Below, in pieces: positions 30,567-44,688 of a DNA stretch of 64,000 bases. The notes under the pieces were generated by a model that worked only from the letters and a program-made list of their open reading frames with translations, was not told where the DNA came from and did no database searches. The DNA lies in the NCBI GenBank assembly GCA_022577435.1, contig JAKOON010000011.1, forward strand, positions 11,375,636 through 11,439,635, given 5' to 3'. The stretch is from Embiotoca jacksoni. Its lineage: Eukaryota > Chordata > Actinopteri > Embiotocidae. A program made the translations under genes and the position numbers. How positions within the stretch are numbered: position 1 is the first letter of the stretch; each line of letters begins with the position of its first letter.

Positions 30567-33379
30567 TGTGAGTGCGTGCGCGCCGTACCCCCGGCCCTGG
30601 CAGCCCAGCCTCTTGGAGACGTCTCTCTGCAGCAGCCCCTCCAGCAGGTCTTTGAGCTCGGCGGTGAACGAGTCGGGCAGCTCCACGTTCTGACAGGAAA
30701 CCGGGAGGGAGAGGAGGAAGAGGAGTTACAACATCGCAGGCAGCAAATACTTCAGTACAGACTAGGTCCGACAACGAGCTGGTATTGCAAGCGGAAGGGC
30801 CTCATTTTACAGACGAGGAAGCGACTTCCACTTTTATAAACGGCCTGAGTGAAGTTGCATTGAGCCGAGACCAAAAAAAAAAAATAAAAAAAAATAAAAA
30901 AAAAACAGCAGCCGAGAAAATACAAGAACAAACTTCCAGCTGTTTCTAGCAGCTGTCTCCCCCCTCCCTCCCCTCGCGCTCCTCCCTACGGCTCTCACGG
31001 GGACCGCGGCCCTCGGCTTGAAAACCCTCCGCCCTGTACTCTTTTTATTTTTTTATTATTTATTTTTGTCACGCCGACTGTCTTCGCTCAGAGGCTGCGC
31101 GCTGAACACGTCAGGGAGCAGAAGTGCCATCTTCTGGGATCCGCTCCATCCGTCTCTTCCCGTCCGGCTCTCTGCTTCCATCGTGTTTATGTAACCGAAA
31201 CCATTCATCAGCTTTAATAAACACTAAAGACATATAGGGAAGTATTTTTAGCCTGTTTGGGCGCCGAATCGCAGCCTCACCTCCTCCCCCACCACGCACG
31301 CACACACACACACACACGCACACACCACCCCCTCTCACACACACACACACACACACACACAGATGAGGATTATGTGGATAAACCAGATTAAGTGGCTGGA
31401 TTAAGACCCTAATCTGGATTTATTGTGATATGAAAGATCATACTTTCCCTGTTCAGAGGTCCTGCTCGGCCAAACAAGGCCTGAGTGTGTGTGAGTGTGT
31501 GGGAGGGAGGGAGCAGTTTTCCCTCTCGATTGCTTCATGTCCTGACAAACATAGAGATTTGGACGGTCGCCACGGTGATGGACGACGACGGCTGCTGCTG
31601 CTGGCGAGCGGCGAGATGAGGAGCGAAGCCGCGCCAAAGATTCACTTTTCACGTTTGTCGGCGCGAAAACGCGGTCGCCGCTCGACGCCGGGGGGAAGGA
31701 TGGGGGTTGCCGTGGGCGGGGGGGGAGCAGATGGGGGTTGCCGTGGGCGGGGGGGGAGCTCAATGGACTCAATTCATCCCGAGTGTCAGCTGAATCTGAC
31801 CCCTGACATCGAACGGCCGAGCAGCATATTCCTCCGACGACACGCTGTACACGGTGTTTTAACAGTAATGACGAGAGCTCATGTTTACCTCCAGGTGCTG
31901 TTTTGCGTTAATTGTTTGAACTCGGAATCTGCTGTGTTTTAACCGCAGGCTTTATATAAAAGTGGGCGGAGCTTCCAGCAGAGGGACAGCTGCTAAAAAC
32001 AGCTGGAATTTTGCTCTTGTAGTTTTGGCTGCTGGGTTCGTCCCAACAAAACTTCTGTAAAAGACCCCTCCCTCCTCTTCCTCCCCAAAAAAATAAAAAA
32101 CACAGACTGTTCGTAAAAGTAGTTTCTGGGTTTGAAAAGTGAAGCATTAAAGTGTAATACCACTGAGGGCCACTAGGGGCTGGCTTCACAAAAACCTCCG
32201 GCTCCAATAGTCTCCCATTCAAAGTCAGGAAATGTTTATTAGGCTTTAAAAAGCGGTATATTTGCGGAGAGTGTCCGTTTGATTGACAGGCCTGTGGTGC
32301 AGTCAGGTTTCTCCTACAGGCGGGCGGGGCATGGTGTGTCAAGATCGTCCAAATATGGTCACTTCTGGCTCCAAAATACTGTCGGTCGCTGCTTGGTTTC
32401 AATTCTGCTTTTTGGTCGACATATGTTGTCTTTAAATGTGCCGCACCTTATTAAATAAAACTGATTTGACATGATTAATGTCGTCTGGTTAAGGCCTGAC
32501 ATCGAACACCGGCCCTCTCTCTCGTTTGGACTGAAATGGGTCCAGAGCACCAAACCAACATCGGGGTTACTATCGGTAACCGCTGTTCTCTGGAAACGGC
32601 TGTTAATTCAGTCAAAACCCAGAAAAATATTCTGTTTATTACGACCAAGAAAATAATTAAATAAATCGGATCCGTAGAGACGGATCATTAATCAATGACT
32701 CTTTTTTAATTACGAGGTAGTTATTTCGGTCCCAGCTGAAATGTGCTCTTCGCTGCTTCCTTTAGGTTCACTAGAATTCCCTGGAATGCACTAAAAACTG
32801 ATTATCCATAAATCTGCTAATCATTTTTTTTTTTTAATCAATTCACTGTTTTGTCCAAAATATGTTGCTGTAATTTAACCGCAGAAGGTTTCGACAAACA
32901 AAATATTTTGTTTGATATCAGCGAGGACAGAACGACAACGAAAAACATCAAATCCTCAATGAATGCAAAAACATCTAAAAAATAAAAACACAAATGAGGC
33001 TGCGGTTTCGTTTATCAAAACTCGTCCCAGTGTTAGATTATTCGTAATATTTTTCCTCCCGGTCAGTCAGCTCCATCTACTTCCCGTACGCTCTGACTTC
33101 ACTGCAGCGATGCTGCCGTTCACCGGCTGTTACCGTGGCGACTAAAACGTTTCTCAAAGACAAACGAAGGCCGAAACTACAAAACAATAAATAAAAAAAA
33201 AATTAAAAAATTAAAAATGAGAACAGAACCTCCTTTAAAATCACCCGGTTAAGAAAAAAAAAAAAAAAGCTACAACCCTCCATCTGCTCCAAACTGAAAC
33301 GACACACACACGCAGATATGCATTGATGCTCTCGCGGCTTCGTCTTAACTGACTTGCCTGATGTGTGTGTGTGTGTTTG

Positions 33380-33458
<79 letters not shown>

Positions 33459-35732
33459 GTATGCAAAGGGGCGGCAACATTTGTGTGCGTTTGGTATCAC
33501 CCGTCAGGTAAACACACGCCTAACCCGTGCGTTCGGAGCCGAGCAAAGACTCGCGTGTGCGCTGTAACGGCGTGTTGACACGCGTGTCTTACCATGGTGA
33601 GCGTCATGCGGTCGATCTCGTGTTTGTCTTTGGTCTTGTGCTGTCTGAAGGGACTGTGCCTGAAACGGGGGGGAGAGAGAGAGAGAGAGAGAGAGAGATG
33701 ACGATAATGATAATGGACACTGGTGGAGAGGAAGAGGAAGAAAAAGAAGAAGAAGAAGAAAACGACACTCATCCATCTTGTTTAAAAAGTGAAGTGGAGA
33801 TATCGTGACTTCGAAATCAAGAGATGCTCATTTGAAATGACCCAGATCTTCCTCGGTCTAATTAGCCACCTGCAGCTCGAGCTTGAGGATGATGATGATG
33901 AGAGTGTTCGCATCCACTGCTGGAGGAGAACGCAGGAAACTGGGGGCCTTTTTAGAAAACTATTTTAATGCTCACCGCTCCGATGGTTTGGACAAGTTTC
34001 AGTACTGAGGCTAACGTTAGCTGCAGCTACGCAGGAGCGGATCTCACCGTTAGCGTCTACCGAGAGCACGCGAGGCGTTTAGGGGACATCTGTAAACTGT
34101 AGCTACAAACAATAACCTGCGTCACACTCTCCCCCTCTAATCTGCACGAATAGTACGCATTCGGACCATAAAGTCATTTTCTGTTTTGGTTAAAACAAAT
34201 TTTGTAAAGCTGTGGCGTCTAAGTAATAGCTTCTGAGTGAGGTGTTTATGGAACGTCGGTAAATTGTTGTGTCTTGAACTAGAATGAGAGGCATTTAGAG
34301 TAAATCTGTAAACTATAGCTACAAAAAAAACAAGTGTCACTGTCTCCCCCCTCTAAACTGCATGAAAACTACAGATTGTTACCGTAAAGCAATTTTTCTT
34401 TATATCTATGTCTATAGATATAGATATAGATATAGAGCGGGGAGGGGGCTGATCGATAAATCACAGTCTGAACTTTAAAGGGTGTGACCGGAGAAATGAA
34501 GCCGACTGGGGAGCCGTTTTGGACCGCTGGATTCATTCTGCTGGAGGGACGTGATTGGTCGTCTGGGTAACGGTTCAATTTCCAGGAAGAAAAACTGAGT
34601 GAAAGTTGCGCCATCGATCCGGTTCATTATATCGAGTTACACAAGAAGACGCTCAGAAGATTGGATCGCTTGCGCTCGGAGCAGATCTGAAAAGGGAACG
34701 TGAATCCGCTTCGTGTCTATTAAAGGTCCATATTTCACACTTTACCGGGTGTTTTATTTTCTTCTTATTTAGAAGAAGATAGTTTTGTAGTTTTAAGACG
34801 TAAAAACATCTTGAGTGTTGTTTTACATCTCCACTTTGAAGCTTCTCTCTGCAACAACAGGCTGTTTTGTGTCCGTGTGTTTAATTCTCATCGATATCGA
34901 CGACGCTCTCGTCCGATTGGCTGACTCTTTTCTGACCGACACGCCTCTCGGCCAATCGCAGGTTTTCATTGGAACTTTGCTAGCTCAACGTCACGTCACG
35001 ATGATCCCCTTTGACGTTTCTTCCCCCATTAAAAGGTCGGACAGCGCGACTTTGTGACATCACAGACTTTCAGGAAGCCCAAACAGCAGAGTTGCTAAAT
35101 ACGGACCGAGTGCATTTTTTCTGCGGACACTTTTACAGTATTTATAGCGCCTAGTGGTTAGCGTTGCATAAAAACTGAAAACGGGAAGAAACAGCGATTC
35201 CGTCTAAAGTTAAGAAAGACTGATGAACACGTTCTATCTGGACCGGTGAACTGATCTATGAACATAAATTAAAAACAACCTGAGAGCTTTGAAGTTTCTG
35301 CTTCCAGTCTTTATGCTAAGCTAGGCTAACTCCATCCAGACTCCAGTGTTAGTTTATCTGTACTTCCTTTAAACATCACATAATTTAAGACAAATCTTAC
35401 GACGTTTAAATCGGAGGTGTCGCTGCATCTCGACAGTATAATATATTTTATAGTGAGAGAGGAAACCGTCTGATGGAGATTAGAAAAAAAAAAAAAAAAA
35501 AAAAAATGTTGTGATCCTGTTAACAGAATTGATGAGACTGAAATGTTTGTTTGTATGAAAACAAGTGTCTCGCAGCAGATGGAGAATTCGAGTGTTGAAA
35601 TGTGCAGCGGACCTTTTCACCAAAGGCCCGACACACTCCTCCTCTATAAAGTGTTCAAACACACCGATGCAGACATCAAATGAAGGACACGTCACACACA
35701 CTTGTCTCTCTCTCTGCCTGCCTGGCGTCCGG

Positions 35733-35782
<50 letters not shown>

Positions 35783-35870
35783 CGCTCTCTTTTTTTTACC
35801 TGATTTCTGACCTACTGGGCCCAGACCTCTGGCATTTACACACTCCAGATCAAACATACGCGCGCGCGCG

Positions 35871-35933
<63 letters not shown>

Positions 35934-36237
35934 GCGCGAGACAGATCAAACACACCGCAGAGATGACGCAGAGGAGGGGCAGCGGGCCGATTCAAGAGCA
36001 GCGAGAGAGGTTTTGAAAGCCGACAGGAAGTGGAGGACGCAACGGGAGCAAAGAGAGGAAAGATGAGAGGAAGGCGAGAAGAGAAGAGACGAGACGAGAC
36101 GGAGCCACTCACCCTCGGAGGAGCTTGAAGAGCATGCAGCCTAAGGAGAACCAGTCGGCGCTGCTGTCGTACGCCGTGCCCTTCTGGAGGACCTCCGGAG
36201 CCATGTAGCCATGGGTACCACTGTGTGACACACACAC

Positions 36238-36282
<45 letters not shown>

Positions 36283-38397
36283 GTCAGGTCAAACACACTT
36301 CGGAGGAGGAGGAGGAGGTTTAAAATACATCTCTTCTTGGAATTAAGCTGTTCAGCGACAGGCTGCAGGAAAACCCATGTGATCACCGGCGGACTTTTGT
36401 TTTCCTCTCGGTTACTTATTTATATCCCATTTATTAACACGTGCGGGAGGTGAAACTGCCGATTTTAACGAGAGGAAATGAAAATGACACGATTGAACTT
36501 CTGGTTCTTTCAAAATCGTTTATTTGCAGCTCATTAGGTTTCGCTTTTGTAGTTTTGCAAAGAAAGTAAAGAAAGATGATTTTTTTTTTTTTTTTAAGTT
36601 GCAGCTAAATTAATAAACACGAACGAAGCTGAAAAATATTCAAAAAACGGAATATTTTTCACTGAAGTGTGCAATTTTTTATTTTTAAAAAAAATAAAAA
36701 AGTCCTATAAACATTAGTGATTGAAAAATAATCTAACAAATAAATAAAAAGCGCAGATTTTTTTTTTTGGTTGTTGTCTAAAGTCGCAGCCGCGAGATTA
36801 ACGAGCTCCAAATATCGATCTGACGGGAGGACGAGTCGCGGCGGGACGGTCTCCCCGGAGGAGAGGCTCCGCTGTCGCACCGCAGACGTTACAGAGCGAG
36901 GAGTCCTCTCGTTAATAAACTATCTTCGAGAGAGAGCGCCGCTCGGGCGACCTGCAAGAAAAGCTGAAAAGCTCGCGTTAATACCGCGGGGGGGGGCGCC
37001 GTTCGTACGGGCCGCCCCCTCGAGTCGCGTCCTGGCGGGACGGGGGTGAGTCGACGAACGATGAAGACCTCCTCTGGTCGACGTTTTATTTCTAACATTT
37101 ATTTATGTTACAGCAGCATGTCCAGGGCAAAAATATCGAATATAATAATAATAATAATAAAAAAATAAAAACAGACGGGAGAACTTACACGCTGGCGTGG
37201 GGCTTCTTCTTGGAGAAGTCGCAGGCCAGGCCGAGGTCGGAGATACGGACATGACCGTGTTCATCCAGCAGGATGTTCGCCGGCTGCGGGACGACACACA
37301 CACACACACACACAAACACACAGTGATGAAGAGGGTGATCAGGATGATGAAGAGGAGATCAGAACAACTGCCTGATTCACGACTCGGCGTGACGTTTCTC
37401 TGAACTTTCCGCGTTTCCTTCCGACTACCTCGAGCGTCGAGTGTTTACCAAACACTAAAAAAAAACTGCTTCGCTGACTTCCAGCAAAACAATATATCCG
37501 TTATTATGGCAGGCAGTCCAAACAGGGACGGCGGGGAGGAAACACAGAGGACGGTTAGAGAACGGGGCCGAAATCTGGAGACGGCTCGGGCGACGTCTCC
37601 GAACATCAAACCAACAAAGGCGGCCGCTGCTCCAGAGGGGGATTTTTTTTATTTTTTTTTTATAAACGGAAACAGATTGAAGCTCAAAGTCTGGTGGGAA
37701 TCTATATTTTTATTGACGAAACCCATGAATAGTTCTTCCTCACGGATACGAGGTTTCAGTTTTCAAACAGGGGGCAACTGTTTGGGACTATTTTACGAGG
37801 CGGATTAAGCCTCGTTTAAAGAGTTCCAGCTGCAACTTCTCAATATATATTTTTTTTTTAATCAAAAGTAGGTGAAAAAAATAATAAAAAAAATTCCGCT
37901 CGTAGTGATGAACCCCACAGAGAGAGATTGGAGTCCAGCGTGTTCCTTGAACGCAGCGCACAGCAGTGGCCTCCGTGAGTAACCTGCATAATCTCTCCCT
38001 GAATGACTAAAACACAGCCGGCCGCAGCGCAAAAGTAGGAAATGTCGACAATTAACACACAAAAAACCAAATAGATCAAAAGAAGCCGTTTAACGACGAA
38101 GCTTTGTTTTAACAGTGTTTGCCATTTTTTAAATAAGTATTCTCAGTGCAGAATTACATGAAAAACAGTTTTTTTTTTTCAAATATGCGCCACCGCCCTT
38201 AGCCCCTGCAGAGACCTAGAGGAAACCCCGTCTCTACCTTGAGGTCTCTGTAGACCACGAAGCGGTTGTGCATGTGCTCCAGACCCAGGATGATCTCCGC
38301 CGCGTAGAAGCGCATCTCCTTCTCGCTGAACACGCCGTGCTGGGACAGGTGGTAGTGCAGGTCGCCGCCTGGACGAGCGCACGCACACGCATGCACG

Positions 38398-38473
<76 letters not shown>

Positions 38474-41303
38474 CAACATAGAGGGCGTTAGAATGAGCTC
38501 GTCCCGGGTAGATCCCTTCGTGTCCGAGAGAAGTGTAATGTGTAGTGTGTGTAATGTGTGTGTGTGTGTGTGTGTGTTTGCGCGTGTGCGTCCTACCGTT
38601 CATGAGGTCCAGGATGAAGCAGAGCTTGTCGGGGGTGTGGAAGGCATACGTCATGCACACGATGAACGGGCAGTCCTGCGGAGACACAACGAGTTCTTCG
38701 TCGTTATTGATTATCATCTTCAAGCTGGTCCTTTTTTGTTTCTTTTCTTGTATCTAGAATACATTTTAAAAAGTCCTTGTGCAGTAAAACATCTACAGAT
38801 CTGATTGTACCCGACTATATTTAGTGTAAACAGAATTTCTACTGCTCCAGCTGCTTTGAACTTCAGCACTTTAATATTCAGTTTGATAGTTTTAGTCCTG
38901 CGGTTTCCCAAACTAGAGGTCTGGCCCCTCCAAGGGTCACCAGAGCAATCTGAGTGGTCGTTACATGATTACTGGGAGAATAAAGTAAGACAGAAAAAAA
39001 AATCAACCAACTGTAGCAACAGGAAGTTTTAATGATGTTAATTATGAATGAAACAGTCAATCATTTCTTACTAGAACATATTACTAAAGTTTATCTAAAA
39101 AAAAAAAAAAAGACATATTTCTGCTCCCTTTCAAGCGCATGTATTTGACCGACGTCGTTACTTTACATGTAAACTAGTTTAAGATACGTGGACTCGTAAT
39201 GTTATCAGACAGGGATTTTATGAGGTGGGATGTGTGGACTTTATTCCACTATTAAACCTCCTTCCTCTGAACACGTCACGTTTTACTTTGAAAGGTTCCG
39301 TCTTCTGCAGCTGCAGTGAAAATACTGGAGAAACAGTCCCTCCGGCAGAACGCAATAATCAACGCAAATTCAAGCAAAACTCCCCACAAGCTCCCGGGAG
39401 CTTGCAAATCTTTTTAAATGCCAGAGAACTTTCCGCAAAACATGCCACCAGCGGAAGCTGTGCTGAAAGTATTCACTACATAAAGTAAATCTTTTCAGAC
39501 AGAACTCGCTTTATTAACACAAATGACTCCACCTCTTCTCTCATTACCCAAAACAAACCGGAGGAAACCAGAATGAGCGGAAAAACAGGAAGTGCCGGTT
39601 TGCAGAAAATGTGGCCTCACAATAACATTTTCAAATGAAATGCTTATCATCAAAAGGAAGTGATCCCATATTACTGGATGCTAGAATAATTCTATAGGCA
39701 CGTCAAGTCGTAAGTGACTGCACTTTGTTTTTGTGCATACAATTAAACAACATCCAAAGCTCTTATTTTGAAAGGCTGATGTAGTCGTTGTTTCTACGTC
39801 ACAGTCACAGGCTGCCTGTTCTGGAAAGATACGGAGCTTTTATGATTTTGTTTCGTAACTTTTAGCCACACGGTTGTCCAAGTTCAATAAATCAACAAAA
39901 GAAAAAAGAAAAAAAAAAAAGATTAGGACTGAAATATTTCTGTGACGTGCGGCATGATTATCATCACAGGAAGTGATTACATATTTATTCCTTTATCAGG
40001 AAGTGCTTCAAAAATGCATTTTTCTTTGAGCTTTTTCTAATTCCTGCAATATTACGCAAAAAAAAACCTCACTTTAAACTCCGAAATTTACATCGTGAAT
40101 TTTTGCAGAAATCCGCCCCAAAATAAAAAAAATTTTGTATCTGCACCCCCCCCCCCCACAAAAAAAAAAGGTCAGCGCAATTCCTGGAGGGACTGAATAA
40201 AAGCTCGTCTGATCGGTCCAGCCGTGACGCGCCACTCACCCCCGTGCTGACTAACGACAGCATGATCCTCTCGTTGAGCGCCAGCGTCTCGCCCTGCTTC
40301 ATCTTGATCCTCTTCTTGTCCAGACACTTCATGGCGTACCTGAACGTTCAGAGCACACGCGTGTCACACGCAGGCGGGTCACAGCATCGCTCCTTTTATA
40401 ATCTTTTTTTTTTAAAATTATTTTTCCTTACATCTTCCCCGTGTCGGCCTTCCTGCAGCCGTACACCTCTCCGAAGCCGCCCCTGCCGATGATCCGATGA
40501 ACGCTGAAGTCGTTCATGGTGAGCTGAGGGGAGGAGAGCGGCGCATCGGCGAGGACATAAGACAGAAGGAGGGACACGTCGTTTAGATCAGGGGGTCAGA
40601 ATCGGGACCCACGCGATCCAAAGCCGCGCAATTTTTAAAAAAAATAAAAATCTGCAACGCTTCATGCACTGCTAAAAACAAGAAAATCAAAACAAGTGCG
40701 ACAAAGTGGGCTGAAAAACACAATGACATAAAAAGGCACTTTTCTTTAACCGTGTTAAATGTTCTGTAGACTTCAAAATAAAAAGTTTGACATTTCTGTT
40801 GGATTTGTCTGGTTGTTTCAGATCCTTTTCGGGTCTTTATATTACATGCTGAACCTCCTTAAGAATAATCGTATTTTTTTGAGTTTCCCCGTTGAATCAC
40901 TGATCCGGTTTCAGCTGTCTGAACAGCATCGGGTACCCTGCGGACGGGAAGTGACGACGGATAAATCGGCTACTTTTAATGTGAAAAATTTAAACAAATA
41001 CAGCCTAAAGCATTCTGGGAAGTGGAGTTCCAGTGACTTTAAACGCTGGTACTCACGTGGATGTTGAGCTCCACGTTCTTCCACTGGCAGAAACGCGTGA
41101 ATTTATCACTGAGGGACACACACACACGGTTTAATATGAGTTTACAGTATGAGGTAGAAGAATAGTGAAACTCCTCCTCCTCCTCCATCAACTCCTCCTC
41201 ACCTCTCGATGAACTTCTGGAAGATCTTCCCTCTCAGGCTGTCGCAGATCTCCACTATGTACGGCTGCAGAAGGACACACACACACGCGCACGCACACGC
41301 ACG

Positions 41304-41362
<59 letters not shown>

Positions 41363-43044
41363 ATATAAACAGCAGCTCAGTGCTCTGCAGCGCATCACTG
41401 TCTGCTCTCCGCCATCACGGCAACGGCCCGATAAAAAAGAATAATCTCCCTGCAGACGTATGTGTGTGCGTGTGCGTGTGACTGGATCCCGAGACTCCTA
41501 AAGTCCATTTGACGACTACAAACTTTCACGTCTTTGTAAAACTGGCCTCTACGATCCGGATCAGGTCTTCAAACCTGAGGACTAAGAGGACGTGCAGGGG
41601 AACACTGGGGAACACAATGAGCGGCCATGTTGGAGTCTAAAACAGGAAGTTGTTGATTAGATTTAACGAGCTAAAAGACTGCTCCTGTCCCATGTTGCTC
41701 ATTATTTCAGTTTCCTGGGAGGAAATTTCAGCTTCTTAACGCTAAAGGTTTTAATCACCGTCAGGACGAATGCGGTGGTAAAAATAAAGATGGAGTCGGC
41801 GAGGCGCACCGGACAGGGATCCGACGCGGAATAAACTCCACATGGGAACAAGAAACAACCAATCACGTCACACAAAGTTATTTCCAACCAATCACACGAC
41901 TTTAGGGAATCTCTTAGGAGCAGGATCAAGTGAACGCACCACATGGGACGGTTTGGACCTGGAAGCAAGCGGCGACCAACAGTGACGTCGAGTTCGTATT
42001 CTGTCCCGACGCCATCTTGCTAGTTCGGAGCGGTTTGGAGCAGGAAGTGACCATATTTGGACGAGCTTGGGGGAGGAGCGAGCGGTGGATCTGACTCGAA
42101 TCTGATCGGAGACCCGACGATACTGCGTCCCGCCCACCGATAGCTGTAACCTGACTGCGCCACAGGCCTGTCAATCAAACAGACCCCTCTCCCAAAAAGC
42201 ATGTCTTTTTGAGGCTTATTTTCAGATGGACCTCCAGAAAACTAATAAGAAGGAGTGACTTTAACTAACAACACCGAGATAACTGGTGGGGAAAAAAATG
42301 TATTGACTTTATTTTTCAGATCTGGAAGCTACGAACACTTTTCTGGGAGGCTAAATGTTCGTACCACCTGAGCGTCGTCATGAACTACAGCCGTGTTTCT
42401 TGTGCGTGTGCTGGTGCACGCGTGTGGAGCCGTGTCTTACCTGGAAGAGAGTCGGGGGAACCTGCTTCTTGGCCAGGTGACTCTGAACGTGGTCCACTGC
42501 TTTCTTAGAAAATGGCTGAGAGGAGGAAGAAGAGGAGGAAGAGGAGATAAAATGAAGGCTCATTCAAAATGCAGCTTCACCCATGATTTCACTTCTGTTT
42601 TCCGTGACATCAGCTGCTTCCAAAAGCACGGCTGATATCTGTGTGTGTGTGTGTGTCTGTGTGTGCGCACGCACGTGTGCGTTTAAAAGAACTTCCTCCC
42701 TTCACTCTGCCTTTGCTTTGCATCGCAGATTGTTGTCTTGCGGGACAAATGCTGTTACTCTGTGTTTGTGTCGAATGCGGACTCTTTTAGGGAAGCCTCC
42801 AAAACACACGGACTTGAGGTTTTTTCCCATCATGCCTCCGGGCTCGACTACGTACAAAGTCTTGAAACAGAATCGAAACTCCTCCGTCGCTAAATGACGT
42901 GTAGGATTCTTTTTGGACTAAAGGGGATCTAAGAAATCACATTTCTCACATTATTTCAGTCTTTTCTTTTTTAAGAATTTTAATCAAGTACAAAAAAAAT
43001 AAAAAAAATAATAGTGAGTATTAGTAGGTGATTTTATTCCCCAG

Positions 43045-43104
<60 letters not shown>

Positions 43105-43277
43105 CGCGCGCCATGTGCCTCAACCCAGAATGCATCGGTGCGAAGGTGCGGCACCCTCACATGTGAACAGGACAGGAGCTCCTTCATGATGTAGCCGTCA
43201 TAGATCTGCCGGCTGCGGCTCAGCCTCTCCTCCTCCGAGTCCAGCTTCTCGTAGTCCTTAATCTGAAACAGGAGAGG

Positions 43278-43336
<59 letters not shown>

Positions 43337-44225
43337 GGGTCAGCTCGCCGCCACGGCAATCGTTTCCTGGGTGGGCCAAATCTCACCGAGCGGGATTACA
43401 AGGGCCTAATCTCCCGCCCATCCCATGATGCCTCCTAATCCCGCGCAAACAAAAGGGGGACACTTACTTCTTCGTAGAACTTGAGCTGCGGCACGGCCTC
43501 GTCGATCTCGTTCATGCAGAAGTCCTTGAAGAGGAGGAAGCCTGGAGAAGAGACGGGAGGGAGCGGTCAAGAGAGGCAGCGACAAGCCGGAGATGCTCTA
43601 CTGATGTGACACGCAGAGACCAGAGGACACAAACACAGCAGCGACTCTCACACCGAGCTGGAAACAAAACGGCTCGCTCGTAAATTAGGGAAATAACGTA
43701 AATATACAGGTGGACCCCAACGGGGTGGGGGGGCCTACAAAGAGCGTCTTTTCAAATTAAAAGCCCTCCAGTTTCACACAGCGTCCGGCCACATACTAGT
43801 TTACACTTAGACGTGTTGTTTTTTTTACAGGAAGTCGGGGGGGGGTTTCTAATCGAAGGGGAAGCACTGGATTTGTTTACTGAAAATCTTATGTTATAAT
43901 GTTTTGTTTGACACTTTTCAAAGTAGTGCACGGCGTCAGGGAACATACGTGCAACTGTAGATACAGAAGATACTCAAGACGAGTCTCTTTTGACCATCAG
44001 CGACACCTAAACTTTCTCGCCGGCTGACGTCACGTTCTTCCAAGTCGTGTTGTATTCAACAGTTCGGTGGAATGAAGGAAGCAGAGGTAGAAAACTACCG
44101 GGGATCCGGCTGTCAATGACGACTGTGATCACAATTAAAGAAGAAACTGCTTGGTACAAAAGAAAGACGCTCACAACTCTTTCTGAGGCAGATATGAGAA
44201 GCGGGGCGGGAGGAAGTGGTCATGT

Positions 44226-44295
<70 letters not shown>

Positions 44296-44404
44296 GGTAA
44301 AAACAACTGTCGCATCACATGAAACAGCTCCATTTACTGTAGCAGCCTAAATAACCGTCTGAGGGTGTTTTGTTATTATTAGGGCCGCTAATTCTTCGCA
44401 CACG

Positions 44405-44456
<52 letters not shown>

Positions 44457-44640
44457 AATGAGGAGAAAGAAATCTGACGACGTGTCGTCAAATCTCCACT
44501 CAACGAAACATTATCTGAAGAAGAGGAGGGGTGGGGGATAAAAAAAAAAAAAACGTATCCACGCTTGCTTGCAGAAGAGGAGACCCGTTGTTGCCATGGT
44601 AATTGCCTCCGTGGCTACCGGCTATGTGTGAACAAGGGTG

Positions 44641-44688
<48 letters not shown>

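Noticed and set aside
30773..30860. Possible sixth copy of repeat family A (reverse)
   Set aside because: Only a short block (TTTATAAAAGTGGAAGT and a GCAATACCA-like piece) is shared, too little to separate from chance.
35480..36277. 265-codon minus-strand frame rich in Cys-Val
   Set aside because: It is mostly translated (TG)n with oligo-A. Only the part overlapping 36113-36220 is coding, and that in another frame as grk3 exon 13.
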